From: Cryoendolithus antarcticus
Lineage: Eukaryota; Ascomycota; Dothideomycetes; Cladosporiales; Cladosporiaceae
DNA length: 64,000 bases
NCBI GenBank assembly: GCA_002077065.1
Contig: NAJO01000006.1
Coordinates: 682,001 to 746,000, forward strand
Direction of reading: 5' to 3'
The notes below the pieces were generated by a model, which worked only from the letters and a program-made list of their open reading frames with translations, did not search any database and was not told where the DNA came from. The translations under genes and the position numbers were made by a program. Below are positions 10,200-20,404 of the stretch, one piece after another (the stretch's first letter is position 1; each line of letters opens with the position of its first letter).

Positions 10200-12563
10200 A
10201 TGTTCAACCGCGATAGCCTGTTTGGCAGTCGCGGCCAACAACCACCACCTCCACCTTCTCGAGGGACCATTCCACAGGCACAACGCGATCCCGAAGGTCG
10301 ATTTCAGCAACCAGTAGCGCACAATCAAGAGCCAAAGGGACGCCCCGCTGGCGATATGCGCCAACCCATGCAATTTCGGTTGGCCAAAAGCCCTGATAAT
10401 TCGTACACCTTTGGCAACGTTTGCGCAGTCAGTTCTCAGGATTTCCCGGCAAGCCGTGAGGACGTCTATCTGCTTCTCAATGGACAGTATGTAGTCAGCG
10501 CACGCCCTCATACGCAGTTCCCTCGCGGGCACATATCCCTGAGCGATCCGCAGAGAACATGGATGCAGGTGGCGCTTACGGATGTGGTGGAAGTCCAGCA
10601 ACACGATCCATTCAGCCATGGGGCACAGAGCTATTTAGGCAGCATGGACGTGGAAGTGGGCTTCGCTGGCAGGAAGAGCACAGAAACGCCGTACGATCAA
10701 GATGAGCTTGCGTTGGCGTTCACACAGACCTTCAGAAATCAGATATTCGCACCGGGGCAGATGGTGCTGATGGACTACAAGAGCATACCCCTGCGCATGA
10801 CTGTCAAAACAGTGGAACTAGTGGACATATCAAGCCTGAAGTCGAGTGGAGCGCAGTCTACATCGCCTAATGCCCGGGGTATACTAACGCCAGAGAGTCA
10901 AATCAACTACTTCAAGGATGCAAAGACACCAATCAACCTACGAGGCTCGAATCGCAGACCTGCCGCGAACTCGGTGATACGTCCAGACTTCAAGTTCGAG
11001 GACATGGGAATTGGTGGGTTGGATGCAGAGTTCAGTGATATCTTCCGACGAGCCTTCGCCTCACGCATTTTCCCTCCTGGACTGGCTGAGAAGATAGGAA
11101 TACAGCATGTCCGGGGTATACTTCTGTATGGGCCACCTGGTACTGGAAAGACGCTCATTGCGAGGCAGATTGGCAAGATGTTGAATGCACGGGAGCCGAA
11201 GGTCATCAACGGACCAGAGGTACTGAATAAGTATGTTGGTCAGTCTGAGGAGAACATTAGGAAGCTGTTCGCAGATGCAGAGAAGGAGCAGAAGGAGAAG
11301 GGAGACGAATCAGGACTGCACATCATCATCTTTGATGAGCTGGATGCGGTCTGCAAACAGCGTGGGTCCGGGGCAGGCGGTGGGACAGGTGTCGGCGATA
11401 GTGTTGTCAACCAGCTACTCTCAAAACTGGACGGTGTAGAGCAGCTGAACAATATTCTTCTCATCGGCATGACCAACCGAAAGGACATGATCGACGAAGC
11501 TCTTCTTCGCTCAGGTCGCTTGGAGGTGCACATGGAGATCTCACTCCCGGACGAACACGGCCGGCAGCAGATCCTGAAGATTCATACCAGCAAGATGGCG
11601 GCCAACGGCGTGATGGGCAACGATGTTAATATTGCAGAGCTCGCGAAGCGCACACGCAACTTCAGCGGTGCGGAGATCAACGGCCTGGTGAAATCGGCAT
11701 CTTCCTTCGCCATGCAACGCCATATTAAAGTCGGCACAGTCGCGGCAATAGACGACAGCATCATGGACATGAAAGTCATGATGGCCGACTTCGTTCGCGC
11801 CCTGGACGAAGTCAAGCCACTTTTCGGCGTGTCTGAGGAGGACCTCTCCCGAGCAGTAGAAGGCGGCATCATCAAGTTCTCCTCTCACATCGATAAGATC
11901 CTTGAGACCGGCGCAGAGTTCATCAATCAAGTCAAATCAAACACCACACCCTTACTCTCGGTGCTAGTCCATGGTCCACGAGGCTCCGGAAAGACCGCTT
12001 TGGCAGCAAGAATAGCCATAGATTCCGAATTTCCCTTCATCAAACTCGTGCGCCCCATGGACATGATCGGCATGAACGAGATGCAGAAGATCCAATATCT
12101 CCAAAAGGTATTCACGGACGCGTACAAATCGCCCCTGAATATCCTCGTTCTGGACGATCTAGACCTGATTCTAGACTGGGTGCCTCTCGGACCTCGTTTC
12201 TCACCGTCAGTGTTGGCCGCTATCAAAGGTCTGATGAAGAATAAACCACCCTTAGGCCGTCCGCTGCTGATCTTCGCGACCACGAGCGAGAAGACGGTCA
12301 TGCAGCAGCTGCAGATCAGCTTTAATCAACAAATCGCTGTTCCCAACGTGAACACACAGCAGGAATTAGCGCATATCATGCATGATTCGGGTCAATTTGA
12401 GGATATACAGAGGGCCATTCAGATGATTGAGGAAACGACTGGGAGTAGGGATATCGGTGTTGGTGTTCAACAGGTGATTCTTGGCATTCAGACTGCGATG
12501 CAGGTGGAGGATCGTACGGGGCGTTTCGCGGAGGTCATGAGCGACTTCATCTCCGAGGCATGA
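10200..12563 (+). CDS. SEC18: Vesicle-fusing ATPase NSF/Sec18
   Basis: Hexameric AAA+ ATPase that disassembles cis-SNARE complexes with alpha-SNAP (Sec17) on Golgi, vacuolar and other membranes. Single exon, 787 aa; Sec18 and NSF are about 750. The N-terminal 45 residues are Gln/Pro-rich and variable, followed by the N domain with LAKSPDNSYTFGNV. D1 has Walker A GPPGTGKT (about 310-317), Walker B IIIFDELDAV and an SGRLEVHMEI stretch. D2 has GPRGSGKT (about 592-599) and ILVLDDLDLILDW. The degenerate D2 fits Sec18, where D2 serves hexamerisation. ATG 10200 is the first in frame and gives a typical N-terminus. It is transcribed away from BOL2. Confidence 0.97.
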   Translation: MFNRDSLFGSRGQQPPPPPSRGTIPQAQRDPEGRFQQPVAHNQEPKGRPAGDMRQPMQFRLAKSPDNSYTFGNVCAVSSQDFPASREDVYLLLNGQYVVSARPHTQFPRGHISLSDPQRTWMQVALTDVVEVQQHDPFSHGAQSYLGSMDVEVGFAGRKSTETPYDQDELALAFTQTFRNQIFAPGQMVLMDYKSIPLRMTVKTVELVDISSLKSSGAQSTSPNARGILTPESQINYFKDAKTPINLRGSNRRPAANSVIRPDFKFEDMGIGGLDAEFSDIFRRAFASRIFPPGLAEKIGIQHVRGILLYGPPGTGKTLIARQIGKMLNAREPKVINGPEVLNKYVGQSEENIRKLFADAEKEQKEKGDESGLHIIIFDELDAVCKQRGSGAGGGTGVGDSVVNQLLSKLDGVEQLNNILLIGMTNRKDMIDEALLRSGRLEVHMEISLPDEHGRQQILKIHTSKMAANGVMGNDVNIAELAKRTRNFSGAEINGLVKSASSFAMQRHIKVGTVAAIDDSIMDMKVMMADFVRALDEVKPLFGVSEEDLSRAVEGGIIKFSSHIDKILETGAEFINQVKSNTTPLLSVLVHGPRGSGKTALAARIAIDSEFPFIKLVRPMDMIGMNEMQKIQYLQKVFTDAYKSPLNILVLDDLDLILDWVPLGPRFSPSVLAAIKGLMKNKPPLGRPLLIFATTSEKTVMQQLQISFNQQIAVPNVNTQQELAHIMHDSGQFEDIQRAIQMIEETTGSRDIGVGVQQVILGIQTAMQVEDRTGRFAEVMSDFISEA

Positions 12564-13912
12564 GAGAAGTGCTTGGGGTAGTATCATGATAGCTGCAATA
12601 GTGGGAATAGAAAGCGCCGTACATCGGGGAGAGCGGAACTGGATGTCGGGCGCGTTACACGGTGTCACATCTCGGTTCTGCATTATTGCTTCTCTGAGTG
12701 GTATGGCCGGTGGAAGCGCTCATACCAGTGACGCTGCGTAAATGGAGAGCCACACTGATGTAACAACGAGAGACCATGCATTGAAAGCAGCTCATCGAGA
12801 CCACCGAGACGATGGACTGACTCTCTGCAGCCTCGTGAGCCTAGAACACGGTTCCTGAGCCACGAATACAGGCGCGTAGGGACTTATGGATCCATGGAGA
12901 AAGGACATAGAGTATTGACAATGGTACGGAGCTCTGGATGGGATTGCTGGTACGGATCCAGTGAGTTCTAGAACGGTTGAGTGCCGGTGAGACTGGGAAC
13001 AATGTCTTGAGGACCGAGTCGGAGGGACTGGAAATTCAGTGAAGGAGACTACTGTGAAATGGTATCTATCAGAGGTGCTTGGGAGGAAGACGAATTGGAA
13101 AGAAAGCACAGATGTAAATGATACAGGTTACACTGCTAAGAAAGCGCATCGGTCAACGTTTGGTACCATGTCAAGTAGGTTGAAGTTGAATGCGAGCAGG
13201 TGGAAGTGAAGGGATGATCACGTGTCTTCTGCCTCATTAGTCATGTGCACATCCGTAAGCGGCGAAGCAGATGCCTCCGCCTTCTTTGATCTTCTCCTCA
13301 CTCCCACATCTGCTCTTGCTCTTTAACACCAACACCTCGTCGTACATCTCGTTCGCCACTACATTACCTCACCCATCACCTTCTCGTGTTCCTTCACACG
13401 CTTCCACGACAGTTTCTGCGCCGGTCGCATTACCACGAAGCTGCAGATCGCGCACGACTTCACTCAATTGATGACGGGAGATTACCACAGCTAGTCACTG
13501 TGACAACGACTTAGGGGAGGGAACACGAGTCTGGCGATAGCGAGGCATCACTTCTGGAGTGACTGCGGGCAGGCGTTGGACACTGAGGCTGGAACAATAT
13601 CAGAACTGACTCACAGCCTGTTGTTATTGTCGCAGAGCAGAGACTATTCAATAAAAGACATCACTTGTGCCACTGGCCTTTGAGATCTACTGTTCGCTTC
13701 TGGCCTACACAAACCTCATCCGCTTTTGCTGTACACTCTCTGCTTCCTGTAGTCTAACTTACATACTCCCTTCCCTTCGCACAACAACCCCCTGAACCAC
13801 AACCCGACGTCCCTCACCTCTGCGACTGTATCTGGTCCGAACTACCTGGACTTGACCGAGCGCTGTTACATCTGGCACTTCGCCACCCTCTCACCACTTA
13901 CACCTCACGAAG
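12564..13912. other. Intergenic, about 1.35 kb
   Basis: SEC18 3' flank and a long MPE1 upstream region. Bases 13690-13912 are pyrimidine-rich with short CT stretches just before the MPE1 ATG, as is common in fungal 5' leaders. ORFs of up to 105 codons show no domain. Confidence 0.5.
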
Positions 13913-15714
13913 ATGTCTTCCTCCATCTTCTTCAAGTTCAAGTCGCAGAAGGAGCCGTCACAGATCACGTTTGACGGTACCAGCTTATCGGTGTTCGAAG
14001 TGAAACGCGAGATCATCGCATATTCACGACTCGGCGATGGCACAGACTTTGATCTTGAGATCTACATGTCTGATACCAATGAGCGTAAGTCTGCCAGAGT
14101 AAGTTCCGAAGATGAGAAGCACATTGCTAACTCAAGACAGGGTACGATGATGACACCGTACAAATCCCACGTTCCACTACAGTCGTCGCTCGCAGACTAC
14201 CGGCCTCGAAGCCAGGCGCGGGACGAGCTGCTAGATATGTGTCCGGAAAGGCGCCAGTAAATGCCAAGAACCAGCATCGCAAAGAAGAGATGCGACCGGA
14301 TCTCAACAAGAGCACACCCATGATTAGCAGTAGCGTACAATCGGGTCAGCCCATGACTGAAGAGGAGAAGCTGCAGGCGCTGTTTTCAGAGAACAAAGCA
14401 TCATGGGCGGTGGATCAGGCTGAGATTGCTGCGTAAGTACTCTTCCACCACATGAGAATAGAAGCACTCGCTAACATCAATTACAGCAAAGGTGTCAACA
14501 ACCGGCCGTTCTTCCCCAAGAAGGTTGATGTTCCCGACAAACCTCCACCACCTGGCTACATCTGCCATCGATGCGGCGATAAAGGTCACTGGATCCAAGT
14601 GTGTCCCACCAACCAAGACACGAACTACGATGGCCGGCCCAAGTTCCGCCGCACCACAGGTATACCTCGTTCTTTCTTGAAAGTGATCGAGAAGCCTGAA
14701 GTAGTAGGCGAAGATGGCAAAGTAGATGTTTCGCAACTGCCTGCGGGCGCTATGTACACAGCAAATGGAGAGTGGGTAATCGCCAAGCCTGATGAGGCAT
14801 CATGGGACAAGTTCCAGCAGAAGCACAAACTCGCTGCAGACCAGTCCAAGGAGCTGGAGGCTGATCAGGAGATCATGCGTGCTCGTGGCGTGGAGTGTTC
14901 GATAGACAACAAGCTGTTCAATGACCCTGTCAAGACGCCTTGCTGCGGTACTACGTACTGTCGTACTTGCATTGAGGATGCGTTGATCGATTCCGACTTT
15001 ACGTGTGCGAAGTGTGGAGAGCAGTGTTTGCTCGAGGACTTGACACCCGACGAAGATATGGTCACGAAGGTGAAGGAGTATAGCGAGGAGATGAAGGCCG
15101 AGAAGCTGAAGAAGCAGGCCGAGGAAGCTGGAAAGACATCGAATGCTGGTACTCCTATCGCTGCAAAATCACCTTCTCCCACCGGCTCGAGACCAACCTC
15201 TGCCAATGGCAATAAGAGACCTGCGGAAGAAGAGCTCACGAATGATCGCAAACCTACCGGACCAGCTGCTATGACCAAAGCTACTGCACCTAATGGCAGC
15301 ACCGCCGCCACACCTGTGGTCCCAGCACCTAAGAACATGCAAGAATTCGTCCAGCAAATGAACGCTATGGCCTCTGGCACAATGCCCAGCATGCAACCCG
15401 GGATGCCCGCCATGATGAACCCCATGATGATGAACAATCCCATGATGATGCAGAATCCCATGATGATGATGGGTGGTATGCCCATGATGCCTGGTATGAA
15501 TATGGGTATGCCTGGCATGGGGCAGATGAATGTAGGAGGCATGGGTTTCCCGATGCAGCAGCAGGGTCCTGGACAATTTGTAGGTGCACCGCCGGCAGGA
15601 CCGAAGGCGTGGCAGCAGCAGCAGGGATGGGGGAACGGGATGGGTAATGGAGGGTTCGGGAGGGGAGCTGGGAATGTGGGGAGGGGTAGGAGGGGTAAGC
15701 AGAGGGGTCAGTGA
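13913..15714 (+). CDS. MPE1: Mpe1/RBBP6-type cleavage and polyadenylation factor subunit, three exons
   Basis: Subunit of the nuclear cleavage and polyadenylation factor, with a RING-like domain. Proposed CDS is join(13913..14084,14141..14432,14487..15714), 563 aa. The introns are 56 and 54 bp, both with GTAAGT donors, GCTAAC branches and ACAG acceptors. The N-terminal DWNN ubiquitin-like domain starts SSSIFFKFKSQKEP and ends near VARRLPA. The CCHC zinc knuckle CHRCGDKGHWIQVC follows exon 3's start. The RING/U-box-like domain has CSIDNKLFNDPV, CCGTTYCRTC and CAKCGEQC. A Lys/Glu-rich helix and a Pro/Ser linker follow. A strongly Met-rich tract (encoded at about 15355-15560, MMNPMMMNNPMMMQNPMMMM) leads to a Gly/Arg/Gln-rich tail. 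Splicing restores continuous homology across all domains. The Met tract is unusual in density. Confidence 0.95.
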
Positions 15715-16367
15715 AGGGGTGTCGTCGACAAGTGTGCGAAGACCGAGAAAGCCACGCGGATGGGCTCTTGCATAAAGCATTGGGGGATCGGGTTGGGATT
15801 AGCGAAGGTGTTGGTGGTGTTCTGGCTTGCGAGAGGATCCCACTCTCTCCACGCCTGGACTAGGTAGAGCGAGTTGAATCAATATCTCATGACCTCAACC
15901 TGATTGATCGCAAGTTCATCGGTCATTCCTCCAGTCTCGTAGTGAGTACCTAGCAATAATTGCCCAATGCACTGAAAACTGCGGTTTTCGCGCTGCATTA
16001 CTGCCTCAGTAGTCCACCTCAGCTCTCAGAACTGACAGCTTGGCGGGGCTCGCGATGATCAACGCTGCTTTTCTCGGAGTCCAATATTAGACCTATCGCA
16101 TCACAAGTATCCGCATACTTCGTCACCGGTCCCGTTCATGGATCACAATAAGAGCCGGTCGACCATGACATGTATACGACACGCTATGCGTAGCAGCTTG
16201 ACGTGGCCTTTGTATCGCTGGCGCGTCGAGCCCAGTCACAGTGAGCGATTCCCATCGCAGCTAAGTAGCTGTACACGGGCTGAAAGGCAGCAAGGTTAAG
16301 TACACACGCATTCACCTCTCTTGCGTACCCTCCTCCATCATTCTCTCTGCCTGCTGCATTCATCAAC
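15715..16367. other. Intergenic
   Basis: MPE1 3' flank and upstream region of the serine hydrolase gene. Nothing else recognised. Confidence 0.5.
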
Positions 16368-17786
16368 ATGCCTCAACTCCAAGATCTTCCGTCCATTGTA
16401 CCACTGAAACTCCTTCAATCTGCAGGTGTTCCTTCTGCGTCCATCGCAGTGCTGTCAGTAGGCATCGTCGAGACGCATGTCATCACCAAGGGCAGTGAGG
16501 ACACCGAAACGGTCTATCAGTCCTGCAGTATCAGCAAGGCCATCACTGGCATAGCGGTCGCCAAACTCATCGATCAAGGTCGTCTGACCTACGACACCCT
16601 CATCTCGGAACACCTACCTGCACACATCCTGGACTTGATCACGTCAGACAAGAACAGAGCACTTCTCTCCGCAGTAACAGTCGGCACCATCGTCTCGCAC
16701 ACGTCCGGTCTCTCCCAAGGTGGCTTCTCGGGATATGCCGGCGAAGTGCCCACCATGGAGCAGATACTCGCTGGCACTGCCCCGGCGAACACACTACAAA
16801 TCCACTTCAATTCCTTTCCTGGCGCGCAGTTCGCCTACTCAGGCGGCGGATGGACGGTACTACAGCTATTTCTTGAGCAATTGCTCTCGAAGCCCTTTGC
16901 AGAGATCATGCAAAAGCTCGTCTTGGGCCCATTGCAGATGACGCGATCACATTACGGACCTCTGCCAGCAGGAGAGACGAACTACGCGAAAGCGCACTTG
17001 ACTGCAGAAGTCGAAGCTCGCGCACCATACCACGAGCTCCCCGAACTAGCAGCAGCGGGTCTCTGGACAACGCCAACGGATCTTTTGAAGGCGGTCTCAG
17101 CCATACAGCACTCCCTCACCTCTGATGATGGATTCCTGAAGCAAGCTACGGCGCAGAAGCTGCTCACACCCATCACGGACGCAGGCGCCGGAAGAGGCGA
17201 CATCGCCCACGGATTCTTCGTCACGGACGCTACCTTCGGGCACTCAGGAGGCAACGATCCAGGGTACCGGACCTACTTCATGGGATCTCATGGCTCAAAA
17301 TCTCTACCGCCCGATATCGGCATTGCGATCTTCACGAATTCGGTCATCGGCTTCGAAGAAATCGAAAAGCTCGTGCCTGCTATCTTCCATCTGAAAGGCT
17401 GGCCGTATCAGAAGGTGTTATGTGGTTACTCGCCTATGAAGGCGTATGTGCCGTACGCTCTACCTTCTTCTTTGCAGTCTAAGGACGCGGAGTCAGCATG
17501 GAAAGCCTGGGAAGGAAAATGGGAGGGCGATTGGGTTATCACCAGTGCGAAGCAGGATGAGACCGAGCGACCGATGCTGGCATTTCGAGATTTGCGGGGG
17601 ATGACTTTGCTTCCCGGCGCAGGACCAGTCCAATCGCTGAAGGCTGGGAAGGAAATACTACTTGTAGCGGACGGGCTCGACATCAGCACACGTCTCACAT
17701 GGAACGATGAAGGAGAGCGGATCGTGGAGATCATGCAGACTGGAGTTGGAAGTGAATTGAAGACACTGCGCAGAGTCACCGGATGA
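16368..17786 (+). CDS. Beta-lactamase-fold serine hydrolase (class C/EstB-like)
   Basis: Single-exon 472-aa protein of the beta-lactamase/transpeptidase-like superfamily. Visible catalytic marks are SISK (54-57, the SxxK nucleophile and base), a YSG triad in FAYSGGGWTVLQ (about 160, the YxN/YxS position) and HSGG near residue 290 (the KTG/HxG position). A C-terminal domain of about 100 residues follows the catalytic core. No signal peptide is evident, so it is probably intracellular. Fungal members include esterases, lactonases and transesterases, and true antibiotic resistance is not implied. It converges on CHL1 with only 39 bp between stop codons. Substrate unknown. Confidence 0.87.
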   Translation: MPQLQDLPSIVPLKLLQSAGVPSASIAVLSVGIVETHVITKGSEDTETVYQSCSISKAITGIAVAKLIDQGRLTYDTLISEHLPAHILDLITSDKNRALLSAVTVGTIVSHTSGLSQGGFSGYAGEVPTMEQILAGTAPANTLQIHFNSFPGAQFAYSGGGWTVLQLFLEQLLSKPFAEIMQKLVLGPLQMTRSHYGPLPAGETNYAKAHLTAEVEARAPYHELPELAAAGLWTTPTDLLKAVSAIQHSLTSDDGFLKQATAQKLLTPITDAGAGRGDIAHGFFVTDATFGHSGGNDPGYRTYFMGSHGSKSLPPDIGIAIFTNSVIGFEEIEKLVPAIFHLKGWPYQKVLCGYSPMKAYVPYALPSSLQSKDAESAWKAWEGKWEGDWVITSAKQDETERPMLAFRDLRGMTLLPGAGPVQSLKAGKEILLVADGLDISTRLTWNDEGERIVEIMQTGVGSELKTLRRVTG

Positions 17787-17825
17787 AAGCTAAGGGTTGT
17801 AGATTGTAATATCATCGAATAGAAG

Positions 17826-20336
17826 CTAAGACTGCCTCTCTCTGTCCTCAAAGAATTCTCCCAACCCCCTAACTACACTTAACACCTTTCCACTCCCTCC
17901 TCCCTCAGGCAAACTTCGCCTTATCCATCCCGGCAACTTCTCCAAAATCGTCTCCTGCCCAAACCTCCCATCAACCAGCACAACCCCCGCCCAATCTCCC
18001 TTATGCCTAACAACTCTCCCAACAGCCTGATTCACAACCCGCATGCACACATTCTCCGCATGCAGCCTCCCCGCTCCAGGCTTAGCACCCGGCTGCCGAT
18101 CCAGAAACTCAGCTTTCGCTTTCCATTCTGGCGTTTCGAGGTTAGGGAACGGCAACCCGACGACTATGACGCAGCGGCCCAGGGCGTCGGAGAAGTTTAT
18201 GCCTTCACTCAGCTTGCCACCTAGAACGGAGAAGAGTACTGCGCCGCGGGATGGGTTTGAGTGGATGGCGGCGGAGTAGGAGGCGAATGTTGATTCGGCC
18301 GGGGTGGAGCGAGCGTCGAAGAAAAACGGTCTATTCAGTGCGGCTAGCTTGGTGAGAGTGGAGTCTGAGGACCACTGTGACTGAATCTGGGAGAGGTAGG
18401 CGTAGCTTGTGAAGAAGATCACGGTGCCGCCGGTGATCTTGGGCAGAAGGGCGAGGAGCAAGGCGCCGAGACGGCGAATTAGAGAGGCGTCGGAGCGGGT
18501 CTTGAAGGTGAAATTCAGCAGGCCAGACGCGTCTGAAGTAATCGAGCGGACGAAGAGCTGAGACGCTGGGATGATGTGGCCGCAAGAGAGGGTTGAAATC
18601 GAGGCCGAGGTTAGGTAGGGGAACAGCTGAGCGGTGTAGTCTTCCATGGGTGACATGGTGCCACCTGCCAAGATCACGGCGCGTGCTTCGGCGACGATGT
18701 CGCGGAAGTGCTCAGAAGGGTTCAGCAGCAGGTAGCGGAGCGTGATGGACTTGTCGGACTCGTCCCGAGTCCAGAAGAAGCGGCCTTCTTTCGAGGGGTT
18801 CGCCAGTGTTGTGAGGAAATTCTGGACATGTGTCAAAGTTGGCGTATCCGACACCCCACTGGCCTTCTCTACACCACCATTCACCACATCCGCTTGCTTG
18901 AGATGCGCAGCGTAGCCCTCGACCTTTCGTGCAATGCGACTTTCTGAGATGTACTTTGCGAGCTTTGACATGTTGATCTGGTCGACAGCTTTACCCGCTA
19001 GCAAAGCACTCGCACCCAGAACGCCGCCTTCGCCTGACACAGCCTGCACTTGAGTAATGGCCAGTAGAAGCGAGTCGATCACTCTGACTAGCTGGGTAAC
19101 ATATACACGGTTGCCTCCCTTGAGCTTGTTCCTGAACTTCTGCAAGTAGATCATTAGCGCCTCTCTGCCAAACCGCAGTTGCGCTTCGGTAATCTGCGCC
19201 GAGTACGTGCTTTCCACAGCGTCCATCAAATTGTGCGCCTCGTCGACGATCACCACGTGGCCGCGCAACGAGATGCCGAGCGCTTCTCGCGCGGACTTCT
19301 GAAGCATCAGAGGGTATGGCAGTGTGACAATTTCGGCTGGGTCAACAGCAGAACGCGAGGCATAGTACGGGCAGACACCGAGCCTTTTGCCGACGCCTGC
19401 AAGATCTTCGATATCATGTACGGACGCTAACGCATGATCTCGAAAGTCTAGGACCAGGTCTTGATTGTCCTTGTTTGGCAGGAAGGAGCACTTCTTGTCC
19501 AATGGTGTCTTCGATTGCTGCAGTTCCATGCATCGCTCGTTGATTGCTGTTTGTGATTCCAGCTTAATCACCTTCGGATTGATGCAGAGGTTCTTGCGAG
19601 ACCCTAGGCTAATCTGCTTGACCTCTTCGTGAGCGGTGCGACCGTCGTGAGCGCCAGGATCGTCAGCAGGCAGTCCTGGTGGTAGGCGAACGCGCTGCAG
19701 TTCGCCAACGAATTGGCTTAGCTGCGAGTGCGTCCTTGAGCAGAAGAAAATCTTGAGCTCTTCGTCCATCTCGGCAGGTCTTGCTCGGTCATCCTCCGTA
19801 CCAAGCAATCCCAGCTTCTTGAGGACGTCCGTCGTTGCTGCCGAATAAATCGACCTTTCGCCACCTTTTCCACCTTGGTCACTTTCATAATCATCCAGTG
19901 CAAATCGCTCGACAGATTCGTAATCCGACTCGATCGTTTCATCACCTTGCTTCCTCCGCTTTGGCGTTTGCGTACTATTAGCAGCATGCTCTCTAGTCCT
20001 CTTTTCTTTCTCCCTCACACCAGGTAGACGCTCCTCGAGGTCAGCTCGCATCTGCAACGCTTCCTTCCGCTTTGAAGATCGAGCGTGTTCCAGCATCCAC
20101 TCCGGCTCGTCATCGTCGATTTGAATACTCTGCAATGCCTCATCGAACGTCTTGCGTTTGTGCTCGCGCAGCCAAGTCAGTGCTCCGCAGATCAGGCTGA
20201 GCGACTTGCCGGTGCCAGTCGGTGATTCGAAGATCCCAACCTTGCCGTCCTCGATGCAGTCATATACTGCTTGCATAAACTGCTGCTGAATTTCATAAGG
20301 CTGGTAAGGATGGTGGAAGTCTTTCGAAGGCGCCAT
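17826..20336 (-). CDS. CHL1: Fe-S DEAH-box DNA helicase Chl1 (DDX11/ChlR1 type)
   Basis: Nuclear 5'-3' helicase linked to sister-chromatid cohesion and replication-fork repair. Single exon, 836 aa; yeast Chl1 is 861. The N-terminus FHHPYQPYEIQQQFMQAVYD is typical. Walker A ESPTGTGKS is at 37-45. The Fe-S cysteines lie in RKNLCINP, NERCMELQ, KKCSFLP and GVCPYYASR. The DEAH box is in VVIVDEAHNLMDAVES near residue 366. C-terminal helicase motifs include GGKLSEGINFSDALGRCVIV and QAVGRVVRHKGDWAGVVLVD. It lies 68 bp downstream of the VMA12 stop on the same strand, and its 3' end faces the serine hydrolase. RAD3 at 36.2 kb belongs to the same helicase family, but the DEAH motif context and N-terminus distinguish the two. 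Confidence 0.96.
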   Translation of the reverse strand: MAPSKDFHHPYQPYEIQQQFMQAVYDCIEDGKVGIFESPTGTGKSLSLICGALTWLREHKRKTFDEALQSIQIDDDEPEWMLEHARSSKRKEALQMRADLEERLPGVREKEKRTREHAANSTQTPKRRKQGDETIESDYESVERFALDDYESDQGGKGGERSIYSAATTDVLKKLGLLGTEDDRARPAEMDEELKIFFCSRTHSQLSQFVGELQRVRLPPGLPADDPGAHDGRTAHEEVKQISLGSRKNLCINPKVIKLESQTAINERCMELQQSKTPLDKKCSFLPNKDNQDLVLDFRDHALASVHDIEDLAGVGKRLGVCPYYASRSAVDPAEIVTLPYPLMLQKSAREALGISLRGHVVIVDEAHNLMDAVESTYSAQITEAQLRFGREALMIYLQKFRNKLKGGNRVYVTQLVRVIDSLLLAITQVQAVSGEGGVLGASALLAGKAVDQINMSKLAKYISESRIARKVEGYAAHLKQADVVNGGVEKASGVSDTPTLTHVQNFLTTLANPSKEGRFFWTRDESDKSITLRYLLLNPSEHFRDIVAEARAVILAGGTMSPMEDYTAQLFPYLTSASISTLSCGHIIPASQLFVRSITSDASGLLNFTFKTRSDASLIRRLGALLLALLPKITGGTVIFFTSYAYLSQIQSQWSSDSTLTKLAALNRPFFFDARSTPAESTFASYSAAIHSNPSRGAVLFSVLGGKLSEGINFSDALGRCVIVVGLPFPNLETPEWKAKAEFLDRQPGAKPGAGRLHAENVCMRVVNQAVGRVVRHKGDWAGVVLVDGRFGQETILEKLPGWIRRSLPEGGGSGKVLSVVRGLGEFFEDRERQS

Positions 20337-20404
20337 GTTAGTGTCTGGAGGTACCCACGGGGTGGTGAACCGGTGGCTCAGTCAAGTAGTCCGCAACAAG
20401 ACGT

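Noticed and set aside
14865..15542. 225-codon minus-strand ORF with Ile/Met/Gly runs
   Set aside because: Antisense of MPE1, including its Met-rich tract.
16368..17786. Reading the serine hydrolase as an antibiotic-resistance beta-lactamase
   Set aside because: Fungal members of this fold are mostly esterases or transesterases; SxxK and HSGG alone do not show beta-lactam hydrolysis.
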